From positions 3,410,001 to 3,474,000 of the forward strand of contig NZ_JQNR01000005.1 of NCBI RefSeq assembly GCF_000745345.1: DNA of 64,000 bases, written 5' to 3'. Below the pieces are notes generated by a model, which was not told the origin of the DNA, made no database searches, and worked only from the letters and a program-made list of their open reading frames with translations. This document shows positions 44,061 through 52,370 of this stretch, piece by piece (within the stretch, counting starts at the first letter, position 1; every line of letters begins with the position of its first letter). A program made the position numbers and the translations under genes. The DNA comes from Actinacidiphila yeochonensis CN732. Its GTDB lineage: Bacteria; Actinomycetota; Actinomycetes; Streptomycetales; Streptomycetaceae.

Positions 44061-46049
44061 TCAGACCTTGTGCACGGTGCCCGCGTACCGCTGGGCGAAG
44101 CGCGTACCGGTGCTCGCCGTGACGGTGACGTCGTAGCGGCCCTGGTGGCTGGGCCAGGTGACGTTGGCGCGTCCGCGGGCCTTGACCTGGACGGTCTTCG
44201 TGTCGTCGCCGAAGTCGTTCTCGGTGAGCGTGAAGGAGACGTCGGTCTCGCCGTCGTTGACGAGCTTGAACGCGACCGAGGTGTTGTCCGGGTGCCCGGC
44301 GCCGTGCAGCTTCGCGGTCACGGAGGGGAGGGCCACGTCGGTCTGGCCGTCGGGGACGACCGTGCCGGAGAAGCGGGACACGAACCCGTCGGCGCCGTGC
44401 ACGGTGAAGTCGTAGCGGCCGTCGGTCGTGGTGGTGTCCCAGACGTACGTGCGGGAGTGGCCCGGCCGGACCAGGAAGGGCGTTCCGGTGAAGGGCAGCA
44501 GCACGTTGGGCAGGACGGTGAAGACGTAGCCGACGCTGCCGTCGTTGGTCAGCGTGCAGGTGACCTTGCCGGTGCGCCGGTCGACGGAGACGTCCGCCCA
44601 CGGGCGGTACGGGAGGGCGCGGTGCGGCCGGTCGCCCGGCTCCTGCTCGGGCATCACCTGGGCGCCGTCGGCCGGGGACTGGACGGCGGGCAGCGAGTGC
44701 TCGGCGGTCGCCCTGGCCTTGAGGGCGTCGGTGTCGGGGAGCTTGGGGATGCTGTAGTCGGGGTTCTTGAAGTCGAAGCAGGTGCTGAGGTCGCCGCAGA
44801 CGGTGCGGCGCCACTCGGTGATGTTGGGCTCGCGCACACCGGTGACGAGTTCGAGGAAGCGCAGCACCGACGTGTGGTCGAAGACCTGGGAGTTGACCCA
44901 GCCGCCGCGCGACCACGGCGAGCAGACCCACATGGGCACCCGGCTGCCGAGCCCGATCGGCTTGCCGTCGGCGAACTCGTCCTTGGTGCCGGGCTCGGCG
45001 ATCGGCGGCACGACGTGGTCGAAGAAGCCGTCGTTCTCGTCGTACATGACGAGGAAGACGGTGCTCTTCCAGACCTCCGGGTTGGACATCACGGACTGGA
45101 GCGCCTGGTTGACCCACCACGCGCCCCAGTCGGGGCCGGCGTCCGGGTGCTCGCAGTAGTTGAAGGGGGCGACGAGCCAGGAGACGGTCGGCAGGGTGTT
45201 GTTCTTGCAGTCGGCGTCGAAGGCCGCCGGGTCGTACTTGGTCATCGCGTTGACGAACAGCGGCGAGTCCTTCGGCGCGTTCGCGAACTGCTGGAAGTAC
45301 GACAGGGCGTTGTCGTCGTAGTCGCCGTTCTCGTTGTCCGAGCCGTCCGGGTTGTGGTAGACGCGCCAGCTCACGCCGGCCTTCTGGAGCCGCTCGGCGT
45401 AGGTGGTCCAGTCGCCGACCGGGTTCTCGGTGACGATGCTGTTGTCGGTGAAGGGCCCGGTGGTGCCGTCGACGCCGGGGCCGGGGGTGCCGGTCCACAG
45501 GTAGAGGCGGTTGGGGTCGGTGGGGCCGTTGAGCGAGGTGTGGTAGCCGTCGCAGACGGTGAAGGCGTCGGCCAGGGCGTACTGGAACGGGATGTCCTCG
45601 CGGGTGAAGTACCCCATGGTGTTGCGGCCCTTGGCGGCTATCCACTGGTTCTGCGCGCCGTTGTTGACCGCCTGGTGGCCGGAGTCCCAGCCGTGGTCGA
45701 GGCCGCCGAAGTCCTGGGCCTTGTACGTGTCCGTGTCGAACCGGAACGGCAGCGAGTACCCCTCGGCGCGGGCGCCGTCGGGCTGCTGGAAGACCGAGTT
45801 GCCGTTCGGGAAGACGACGCCCTGCTTGTCGCCGAAGCCGCGGACACCGCTCAGGGTGCCCAGGTAGTGGTCGAAGCTCCGGTTCTCCTGCATCAGGACG
45901 ACGACGTGCTTGACGTCGTCGACCGTGCCGCGGGGCTTCTCCGCGGCCTCGGCGGTTCCGGTCGTGCCGGGCAGTCCGATGGCGGCGGTGGCGCCGGCCG
46001 CGGCGGCGGTGCCGATGAGGGCGCGGCGGCTGATCGAGGTCGGGGTCAT
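44061..46049 (-). CDS. Secreted phosphocholine-type phospholipase C
   Basis: 662 aa. Tat signal SISRRALIGTAAAAGATAAI, then the phosphoesterase core: HVVVLMQENRSFDHYLGTLS, LPFRFDT, HTSLNGPTDPNRLYLWTG, VFLVMYDENDGFFDHVVPPI, VFDHTSVLRFLE. Two C-terminal beta domains (DUF756 type; PRTG-like strands, FLVRPGHSRTYVWDTTT and RYDVTVTASTGTRFAQRY) are usual in the phosphocholine-specific phospholipase C family. These enzymes cleave phosphatidylcholine or sphingomyelin outside the cell, releasing phosphocholine. ATG 46049 follows AAAGGA. It is 29 bp downstream of the EEP-fold gene and shares its operator-bearing promoter. Export by Tat fits a metalloenzyme folded in the cytoplasm. Confidence 0.88.
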   Translation of the reverse strand: MTPTSISRRALIGTAAAAGATAAIGLPGTTGTAEAAEKPRGTVDDVKHVVVLMQENRSFDHYLGTLSGVRGFGDKQGVVFPNGNSVFQQPDGARAEGYSLPFRFDTDTYKAQDFGGLDHGWDSGHQAVNNGAQNQWIAAKGRNTMGYFTREDIPFQYALADAFTVCDGYHTSLNGPTDPNRLYLWTGTPGPGVDGTTGPFTDNSIVTENPVGDWTTYAERLQKAGVSWRVYHNPDGSDNENGDYDDNALSYFQQFANAPKDSPLFVNAMTKYDPAAFDADCKNNTLPTVSWLVAPFNYCEHPDAGPDWGAWWVNQALQSVMSNPEVWKSTVFLVMYDENDGFFDHVVPPIAEPGTKDEFADGKPIGLGSRVPMWVCSPWSRGGWVNSQVFDHTSVLRFLELVTGVREPNITEWRRTVCGDLSTCFDFKNPDYSIPKLPDTDALKARATAEHSLPAVQSPADGAQVMPEQEPGDRPHRALPYRPWADVSVDRRTGKVTCTLTNDGSVGYVFTVLPNVLLPFTGTPFLVRPGHSRTYVWDTTTTDGRYDFTVHGADGFVSRFSGTVVPDGQTDVALPSVTAKLHGAGHPDNTSVAFKLVNDGETDVSFTLTENDFGDDTKTVQVKARGRANVTWPSHQGRYDVTVTASTGTRFAQRYAGTVHKV

Positions 46050-46078
46050 GGATGCGAGTCCTTTGCGGTCGTGGGGGG

Positions 46079-47863
46079 TCAGCGGGCGTTGCGCAGGGCG
46101 AAGGTGGCGACGGCCGCGGCGTGGTCGGACGGCCAGCCGTTGGCGCCGGTACCGGGCACCGGCAGCGGGCGGCCGGTGACGAGGCTGTGGGCCTCGACGA
46201 CTTCGAGGCCGCCGCTGTACTGGACCTGGTCGATGCGGTCCTGCGGCTCGGCGTCGCCGCCCTGGGCGGGGTGGACCGGGGACCACGTGATGCCCGGGGC
46301 CTTGATCGGGCCGGCGTTGGCCTCGCGGAAGGCGTCGGTCAGGCCGGCCTTCTCCAGCAGCTTGGTGACCGGCCATGCCACCGGGCCCAGCCCGTTGTGC
46401 TCGTAGGCCGTACGGGAGATCCAGTCGAGGTGCGAGGGGGAGGCGAGTCCGGCCGCGAGGACCACCGGGGTGGCGGAGGCGAGGTCGGACTTCATGGCGA
46501 GCGCCAGCTGCTGGGCCTGCCGGTAGCGGAGGGTCAGCTTCTCGGCGGCGACCAGGCCGTCCGCGGTCAGGCCGGAGAGTTCGCGGTCGGGCCCGTAGTC
46601 GGCCTCGTCGAGCTGGGCGACCCACAGCCGCAGTTCGCTGCCGTCGGGGAGGGTGACGGTGGCGGAGACCGCGGGCAGCGCGGCCGTCGGGCCGGTGACG
46701 CGGGTCAGCGGGTAGCGGCTGACGATGCCGAGGCTGCCGGAGCTCTGGTAGACGTTCCAGCCCAGCGCCTGGCCGAGGGTGCGGGCCGCGGTGCCGCCGG
46801 TCTCCTGGAGGGCGACGATGTCGAGGCCCTGGGTGAGCACCACGCGGGCCTGCTTCTCCAGGGGGCCGTCGACGTGCGCGCCGGCGTCCCACAGGTTCAG
46901 GGTGGCGACCTTGAAGGTGACGCCGTCCTTGCCGGCCTTGCCCTTCGCGGTGTTCTTGGCGTCCTGGCCGCCGTCGCGGACCGGCACCACGACCGTCACG
47001 GTGTCCGTGCCGACCGCGCTGTCCCGCACGCCGACCACGATCCGTCCGGGCTCCTTGGGCGCGGCGGCGGGCACGGTGCCGGTGACCTCGCCGGACGCGG
47101 AGACCGACAGCCAGGAGTCGCCGGAGATCCGGCGGTAGGAGGGGGTGCCGGGCTTGTTGCCGTCGGGCCGGATCCACAGGTTCCCGAGCGGGACCGAGAT
47201 GCGGTCGCCGGTGGTCGCCGGCACGGTGACGGCGTCCACCGCCTCGTGCGGGGCGACGACGGGCGTGAAGCTGAACGGCGCGGAGCGGGCCAGGACCGGG
47301 TAGGTGTCGTCGAACAGCAGGTACGCGGTGTACGGCCCGCCGGTCAGGCCGGAGGTGTCCAGGGTGAGGGTGCCGGAGGCGGCGGCGGTGTAGGCCCAGG
47401 CGATGGAGGAGCCGTTGCCGGGCTGCCGGTCGCCGTCGTAGACGCCCACCCAGTTCTTGGCGTTGGGCGTCCCCGTGGACCAGGCGAGGGTCGTCTTCTG
47501 GCCCTCGTGGGGGGTGGCCGAGGAGGTGATGACGAGGCTGTCCCCGGTCCCGGCGAAGGTGATCGGGTCGGACTGGGCGAGGATCCGGCTGCCGTCGTCG
47601 AAGAGCAGGTAGGCGGTGTACGGGCCGCCGGCCAGCCCGGAGGTGTTGACGGTGGTGCTGCCGGAGGTGCCGGAGGTGACGTACGACCACACCCACGACG
47701 AGGAGGTGCTCGGTGAGGAGGCCGGGCCGTAGACGCCGATCCAGTTCTTGGCGTTCGGGCTGTCGGTGGTCCAGGCGAAGGTCAGCTTGTCGCCGGCGTG
47801 CGGGGCGGCGGGGGAGGCGACGGTGAGGGTGCTGCTGGTGGCCGCCACGGCGGGAACGGTCAT
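46079..47863 (-). CDS. EEP-fold phosphodiesterase with two N-terminal beta domains
   Basis: 594 aa. Two tandem repeats open the protein (SPNAKNWIGVYG...GGPYTAYLLFDDGSRILA and TPNAKNWVGVYD...GGPYTAYLLFDDTYPVLA), SKICH-like beta sandwiches. A third beta domain follows (VTVPATTGDRISVPLGNLWI). The C-terminal endonuclease/exonuclease/phosphatase domain begins FKVATLNLWDAG, with DIVALQETGG and the terminal GWPSDHAAAVATF. This fold includes sphingomyelinases, nucleases and phosphatases; a phosphodiesterase of phospholipid type is inferred from the adjacent phospholipase C. ATG 47863 is behind GAGGA. I see no signal peptide even with a longer start (47932), which is odd for a partner of a Tat-exported enzyme. 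Confidence 0.7.
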   Translation of the reverse strand: MTVPAVAATSSTLTVASPAAPHAGDKLTFAWTTDSPNAKNWIGVYGPASSPSTSSSWVWSYVTSGTSGSTTVNTSGLAGGPYTAYLLFDDGSRILAQSDPITFAGTGDSLVITSSATPHEGQKTTLAWSTGTPNAKNWVGVYDGDRQPGNGSSIAWAYTAAASGTLTLDTSGLTGGPYTAYLLFDDTYPVLARSAPFSFTPVVAPHEAVDAVTVPATTGDRISVPLGNLWIRPDGNKPGTPSYRRISGDSWLSVSASGEVTGTVPAAAPKEPGRIVVGVRDSAVGTDTVTVVVPVRDGGQDAKNTAKGKAGKDGVTFKVATLNLWDAGAHVDGPLEKQARVVLTQGLDIVALQETGGTAARTLGQALGWNVYQSSGSLGIVSRYPLTRVTGPTAALPAVSATVTLPDGSELRLWVAQLDEADYGPDRELSGLTADGLVAAEKLTLRYRQAQQLALAMKSDLASATPVVLAAGLASPSHLDWISRTAYEHNGLGPVAWPVTKLLEKAGLTDAFREANAGPIKAPGITWSPVHPAQGGDAEPQDRIDQVQYSGGLEVVEAHSLVTGRPLPVPGTGANGWPSDHAAAVATFALRNAR

Positions 47864-48004
47864 GGGAGTTCGTGGTCCTCTCGGTCCGGGTCGGGCCCGA
47901 GCGGCCCGGACCGGACCGGCCGGCTGGGCCACCCTCGTGTCGGGCGGACCCGGCGGCGTCGTGTCGGCCGCGTGGCGGGGCTGCCTCGGCGCGGCGTCGG
48001 ATGG

Positions 48005-48020
48005 AGTTGGCTGTACAACT
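48005..48020. promoter_or_regulatory. Operator AGTTGGCTGTACAACT, copy A
   Basis: Inverted repeat AGTTG-N6-CAACT, 142 bp upstream of the phosphodiesterase/phospholipase operon. The 15-bp core GTTGGCTGTACAACT is identical at 53597 and (reversed) 56497. Confidence 0.75.
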
Positions 48021-48140
48021 CAGCCAAGTAAGCGGTCCGCTCGGGAATGCTCCGTTAACGAGGTGTGGCGAACGCCCGGCCGCCGGCCGACAATCGCCCG
48101 CCGTGCGGCCCCCACGGCGGTTCGCCGTCCCGGCGCAGCA

Positions 48141-48182
48141 AAAAGCCCGGTCCGCCCACCGGGAGCAGTGGGCGGACCGGGC
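48141..48182 (-). terminator. Rho-independent terminator after the SMR gene
   Basis: 15-bp perfect stem GCCCGGTCCGCCCAC / GTGGGCGGACCGGGC, 8-nt loop, followed on the minus strand by TTTTT. It ends the six-gene uptake operon. Confidence 0.85.
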
Positions 48183-48236
48183 GGCACGGTGGCCGCGCGG
48201 CGCGCGGCGGGGCCTCGTACGGCGGCGGAGCGGCGG

Positions 48237-48557
48237 TCAGTGGGCGCGGTGGAGGTTCAGGACGACGACGCCGACGATGATCAGGGCTATGCCCGTCCAC
48301 TGGGGCCACCCCAGCGACTCACCGAAGGCCACTGCTCCGACGGCGGCGACGGCCGCCGTGCCGACGCCCGACCAGACCGCGTAGGCGACGGACACCGGGA
48401 TGTCGGTCAGCGCCCGGCCGAGCAGCACGAACGACACGACGTACCCGACCGCCACGGCGACCGTGGGCAGCAGGCGGGTGTATCCGTCGGTGAGCTTGAG
48501 GCAGCTCGTCGCGCAGATCTCGGAGAGGATGGCGAGGCCGAGAAGTACGTAGGGCAC
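48237..48557 (-). CDS. SMR-family quaternary-ammonium/multidrug transporter
   Basis: 106-aa four-TM protein of the small multidrug resistance family: YVLLGLAILSEICATSCLKL with the membrane-embedded Glu (SEI) needed for proton/cation exchange, YAVWSGVGTAAVAAVGAVAF and WPQWTGIALIIVGVVVLNL. Works as a dual-topology dimer exchanging protons for cationic compounds, commonly quaternary ammonium. It is the last gene of the operon with the ABC importer and HAD genes, 27 bp after HAD, before a strong terminator. In this setting it may export a quaternary amine such as glycine betaine or choline analogue; this is inference from position. Confidence 0.8.
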   Translation of the reverse strand: MPYVLLGLAILSEICATSCLKLTDGYTRLLPTVAVAVGYVVSFVLLGRALTDIPVSVAYAVWSGVGTAAVAAVGAVAFGESLGWPQWTGIALIIVGVVVLNLHRAH

Positions 48558-48584
48558 GGTGACTCCGGAAGGGGTGACGCGGGC

Positions 48585-49265
48585 TCAGGCCCGGGCGGCG
48601 GCGAAGGCGGACAGCAGGGTCAGGTCGACCTCCTCCAGGCTGCCGACCACCATCACCCCGTCGCCGGGGGGGATCGGCACGGTGGACGGGACCGCGACCA
48701 CGCGGCAGCCCGCCGCCCGCGCGGAGGCCAGGCCCGGCGGTGAGTCCTCCACCGCGACGCAGTCGCCCGGCTCGACCCCGAGCCGCTCGGCCGCGGTCAG
48801 GTAGGGATCGGGCGCGGGCTTGGCGCGGGCCGTGTCCTCGGCTGCCACCGTCAGCGTGAACCAGTCGGCCCCGAGCCTGTCCAGCACCAGGTCGACGATC
48901 CGCCGCGGCGACGCCGTGACCAGGCCGGTGGGCACCGCGGCGGCCCGCAGCCCCGCCAGCAGCCGCAGCACCCCCGGCCTCGGCGTCACGTCCCCCGCCA
49001 CCCGCGAGGCGAAGGCGTCGTCCAGTCCCCGGGCGATCCGCGCCTCGGGCACCGCCGCGCCGGTGGTGCGGCACAGGTACCCGGCGGTGTGCGCGACCGG
49101 GCAGCCGAGCACCTCCGGCAGGTCGGCGTCGGACAGCCGGTACCCCAGCCGCTCCGCGACCTCGGCCACGGCCCGCCACCACAGGTGTTCGGTGTCGACG
49201 AGGGTGCCGTCCATGTCGAACAGGACGGCGGCGGGAGGAGGAACCGGGGCGGTACGGGAGTGCAC
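48585..49265 (-). CDS. HAD-superfamily phosphatase
   Basis: 226 aa. Starts at GTG 49265 after GGAAGGG. Motif I LFDMDGTLVDTEHLWW with nucleophile and acid/base Asp, motif II VTASPRR, motif III Lys in ARAKPAPDPY, motif IV VAVEDSPPGLASARAAG. Subfamily I HAD with a helical cap; resembles beta-phosphoglucomutase-like or sugar-phosphate phosphatases. The lack of the catalytic Lys in the cap that forms the Schiff base in phosphonoacetaldehyde hydrolases is suggested by the overall pattern but not provable here. Encoded 126 bp after the ABC ATPase, on the same strand and within the operon. A role in releasing phosphate from a phospho-headgroup taken up by the importer would make sense. Confidence 0.8.
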   Translation of the reverse strand: MHSRTAPVPPPAAVLFDMDGTLVDTEHLWWRAVAEVAERLGYRLSDADLPEVLGCPVAHTAGYLCRTTGAAVPEARIARGLDDAFASRVAGDVTPRPGVLRLLAGLRAAAVPTGLVTASPRRIVDLVLDRLGADWFTLTVAAEDTARAKPAPDPYLTAAERLGVEPGDCVAVEDSPPGLASARAAGCRVVAVPSTVPIPPGDGVMVVGSLEEVDLTLLSAFAAARA

Positions 49266-49391
49266 GAATGCCCTTCCTGGTAGGTGGTTTCGGACGGCGC
49301 CGCGAGCCGGAATCCGGTGATCCGGTGATCCGGCGAACGGCCGCGGGCAGGCCGGGGCCGGGGGCGGGGCCCCGGGGCGGGACGGCCGCGG

Positions 49392-50495
49392 TCAGGCGAC
49401 CCGGCGGTCGACCAGGACCGGGCGGTCGGGCAGCGTCAGCGCCGCCGTCGAGCCTACGGGCAGGTCCGCCGCCTTCTCGGTGGGCACGTCGGCCTTGACC
49501 TCGGTGCCGTCGGACAGCCGCAGCGTGATCCGGGTGATCGCGCCGAGGAAGGAGGCAGCCGCCACCAGGGCGCCGCCCCGCGGATCGGCCGCGACCCGGA
49601 CGGCCTCGGGCCGTACCAGGACGTCCAGTTCGCCGTCGGCGGGCAGCTCGCCCTCGACGGGCAGGCTGCTCCCCAGCACCTCGACCCGTCGGCCGTCCCC
49701 GGCGCGTGCCGCGGGGAGGCGGCTCATGGTGCCGACGAACTCCGCGACGAACGCGGTGGCCGGGCGGGTGTACAACTCGGCCGGCGCCGCGACCTGTTCG
49801 AGCCGCCCGGCGCGCAGCACGGCGACCCGGTCGGCCATCGACAGGGCCTCCTCCTGGTCGTGCGTGACGAACAGGGTGGTGATGCCCAGGTCCTGCTGGA
49901 GCCGGCGGATCTCCTCCCGCAGCGTGAGGCGCACCTTCGCGTCGAGCGCGGACAGCGGCTCGTCGAGCAGCAGCACCCGCGGCTCCAGGCCCAGCGCCCG
50001 GGCCAGCGCGACCCGCTGCTGCTGCCCGCCGGACATCTGGTGCGGGAACCGGCCCGCGAGCCGGCCCAGTCCCACCAGGTCCAGCAACTCCTCGGAGCGG
50101 CGCTTCCGCTCGGCCTTCCCGGCGCCCCGCATGCGCATGCCGAAGGCGACGTTCTCCACGGCGGTCAGGTGCGGGAAGAGGCTGTACGACTGGAACACCA
50201 TGCCCGCGCCGCGCCGGTGGGCGGGCACACCGGTGACGTCCTCGCCGTCGACCAGCACCTCCCCGGAGTCCGGGTGCTCGAAGCCCGCCAGCATCCGCAG
50301 CGCGGTCGTCTTGCCGCAGCCCGACGGCCCCAGCAGCGCGAGGAGTTCGCCCGGCCGGGCGGCCAGGTCCAGGCCGTCCAGCGCGACCGTGGCGCCGAAC
50401 GCCCGGCGCAGGCCGCGGAACTCGACGGTCGCGCCGCCGCTGCCGCGGCCGGTACCGGCCGTTCCCAAGGTGGTTCCTGCGGTGGTCGGGGTCAT
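49392..50495 (-). CDS. ABC importer ATPase (PotA/phosphonate type)
   Basis: 367 aa. Walker A GPSGCGKTT, Q-loop FQSYSLFPHLTAVENV, signature MSGGQQQRVALARALG, Walker B RVLLLDEPLSALDAKVR and switch His in FVTHDQEEAL. A C-terminal TOBE domain (LDVLVRPEAVRV; ITRITLRLSDGTEVKADVPT) is typical of CUT/polyamine/iron/2-aminoethylphosphonate importers. The ATG overlaps the permease stop (ATGA) and AGGAGAA is in front. It energises uptake with the two permeases encoded directly upstream. Confidence 0.9.
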   Translation of the reverse strand: MTPTTAGTTLGTAGTGRGSGGATVEFRGLRRAFGATVALDGLDLAARPGELLALLGPSGCGKTTALRMLAGFEHPDSGEVLVDGEDVTGVPAHRRGAGMVFQSYSLFPHLTAVENVAFGMRMRGAGKAERKRRSEELLDLVGLGRLAGRFPHQMSGGQQQRVALARALGLEPRVLLLDEPLSALDAKVRLTLREEIRRLQQDLGITTLFVTHDQEEALSMADRVAVLRAGRLEQVAAPAELYTRPATAFVAEFVGTMSRLPAARAGDGRRVEVLGSSLPVEGELPADGELDVLVRPEAVRVAADPRGGALVAAASFLGAITRITLRLSDGTEVKADVPTEKAADLPVGSTAALTLPDRPVLVDRRVA

Positions 50496-51421
50496 GAGTT
50501 CTCCTGAACGGTGGTCGCCGCGGTCGTGGCGGCGCTCCGGCGGGTACCGCGCTGGGGGCGGGTCGAGCGCCCGCGTCCGGCGGCGGCGAGCAGCAGCAGC
50601 AGGACCCAGGTGAGGACCAGGCTGAGCACCGACACCGCGACCGACATCTGGGCGTTGCTGCCGCCGACGGAGACGATCCACACCGCGAACGGCTGGTATC
50701 CGAGGATCGAGGCGACGGTGTACTCGCCGAGCACCAGGGCCAGGGTGAGGAACACCGTGTTCAGCAGGGCGCCGCGCAGGTTGGGCAGCACGACCTGGAC
50801 GACGGTCCGCGGCCAGTTCGCCCCGCAGTTGCGGGCGGCCTCCACCAGCGTGCCGAGGTCGAGGGCGCGCAGCCCGGCGTCGAGCGTCCGGTACGCCAGC
50901 GGCAGGGCCATCAGGACGTACGCGAGCAGCAGCACCACCGGGAAGCCGGGGTTCTGGATCTCGTTGAAGGTCTGGAACAGCGGGGTGTCGGCGAAGTCGT
51001 CCGGGCCCCACTGGAGCACCGAGCTGATGCCCGCCGTCAGCGCCACCGCGGGCACCACCAGCGGCAGCGAGCACAGCACCTCCACCAGGACCCGCAGCCG
51101 GGGAGCGGCCAGCCGTACCGCGACCAGCGCGGGCACGAGCAGCAGCAGCGTCGCCGCGATGGTGGCGGCGGCCAGCTCCAGCGTCAGCCGCAGGCTGCTC
51201 CCGAAGCCGGGGGCGTCGAGGATGCCGCTGTAGGAGCTGAGCGTGAAGCCCTGGCCCGGCACGTCCACGGTGAAGATCACCGAGAAGACCATGGGGCCGA
51301 GGAAGTACAGCGCGGCGACCAGTCCGACGACGCCGCGCCACACCCGCGGCCGGCGCCGTCGGCCGGCGGGTCCCGGGGCCGGCCGGCCGGCGCGGGCGGC
51401 GGACGGGGTCAGTGCAGCCAT
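50492..51421 (-). CDS. ABC importer permease (second)
   Basis: 309 aa with six hydrophobic segments (GVVGLVAALYFLGPMVFSVI; LLLLVPALVAVRLAAP; VVLLLAYVLMALPLAYRTLD; SVAVSVLSLVLTWVLLLLLA). The cytoplasmic EAA loop is LVEAARNCGANWPRTVVQVV, which docks onto the ATPase. ATG 51421 follows AGGAG and overlaps the first permease's end by 13 bases. The C-terminal Arg/Thr-rich tail is unusual but short. Confidence 0.88.
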   Translation of the reverse strand: MAALTPSAARAGRPAPGPAGRRRRPRVWRGVVGLVAALYFLGPMVFSVIFTVDVPGQGFTLSSYSGILDAPGFGSSLRLTLELAAATIAATLLLLVPALVAVRLAAPRLRVLVEVLCSLPLVVPAVALTAGISSVLQWGPDDFADTPLFQTFNEIQNPGFPVVLLLAYVLMALPLAYRTLDAGLRALDLGTLVEAARNCGANWPRTVVQVVLPNLRGALLNTVFLTLALVLGEYTVASILGYQPFAVWIVSVGGSNAQMSVAVSVLSLVLTWVLLLLLAAAGRGRSTRPQRGTRRSAATTAATTVQENS

Positions 51422-52362
51422 CGTGCGCTCCTGCGCTGGAGGGGGATGTACAGGGCCATCACCACGCCGGCGATCACGATCATGTCGAGGCTCAGCGCCA
51501 GGGCCACGTTGCCCTGCCCGGCGAGCACGTTGCCGGACAGCGCGTTGGAGATCTGGAGCGTGATCAGCGGCACCGAGCTGCCCACGATCGCGGCGGCGGT
51601 GGCGTAGGCGGCGAAGGCGCTGCCGAAGAGCAGGACGAATCCGCCCAGCAGCGAGGGCGCCAGGATCGGCAGCGCGACGTGCAGCCAGTACTGGCGGGTG
51701 GTCGCGCCGTTGTTCTGCGCGGCCTCACGCCACTGCGCGCGCAGACCGTCCAGCGCGGGGGTGATGGTGAGCACCATCAGCGGCACCAGGAAGTACAGGT
51801 AGACGATCGTCAGGCCGGTGAAGGAGTACAGGCTCCAGCCGTGCTTGCCCAGGCCGAGGGCACGGGTGAGCTCACCGGAGTTGCCGAGGGTGGCGACGAA
51901 GGCGAAGGCGAGCGGCACACCGCCGAAGTTCGCCAGCACCCCGGAGGCGGCCAGCACCCCTTCGCGCAGCGCCCGGAACCGCGAGGTCACCACGGCGTGG
52001 GCGAGCGGCAGGCCGAGCAGCACGCCGATGGCGGCGGTGAGGGCGGAGAGCTTGACGCTGCCCCACAGCGCGGTGAGGTAGGCGCCGTGCACCGACTGGT
52101 CGAGGTTGCCGGTCGTCCACCGCTGCCCGCCGGGTGAGCCCGCGGCGGTCTTGAAGGCATTGGTGGCGATGGCGAAGGCGGGCAGTCCGAAGACCACCAG
52201 GACGAAGACGATCAGGGGCAGGACGGCGAGCCATCCGGTGGCGCGGGGCCGGCGGCGCGAGCCGCCGGTGCGCGGTGTGGGGGCGGCAGCCGCCCCGCTG
52301 CCGGCCTGCTCCGAGGAGGGGCCGGCAGCGGGGGTGGGGGCCGCGGCGTGAGCCGTGGTCAT
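51409..52362 (-). CDS. ABC importer permease (first)
   Basis: 317 aa. Long Pro/Ala/Gly-rich cytoplasmic N-terminus, then six TM helices starting with GWLAVLPLIVFVLVVFGLPA. EAA loop is QWREAAQNNGATTRQYWLHV; ALPILAPSLLGGFVLLFGSA is a following membrane segment. Pairs with the second permease to form the channel of the importer. ATG 52362 is 8 bp after the binding-protein stop. Confidence 0.88.
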   Translation of the reverse strand: MTTAHAAAPTPAAGPSSEQAGSGAAAAPTPRTGGSRRRPRATGWLAVLPLIVFVLVVFGLPAFAIATNAFKTAAGSPGGQRWTTGNLDQSVHGAYLTALWGSVKLSALTAAIGVLLGLPLAHAVVTSRFRALREGVLAASGVLANFGGVPLAFAFVATLGNSGELTRALGLGKHGWSLYSFTGLTIVYLYFLVPLMVLTITPALDGLRAQWREAAQNNGATTRQYWLHVALPILAPSLLGGFVLLFGSAFAAYATAAAIVGSSVPLITLQISNALSGNVLAGQGNVALALSLDMIVIAGVVMALYIPLQRRSARWLH

Positions 52363-52370
52363 GGCGCCGG

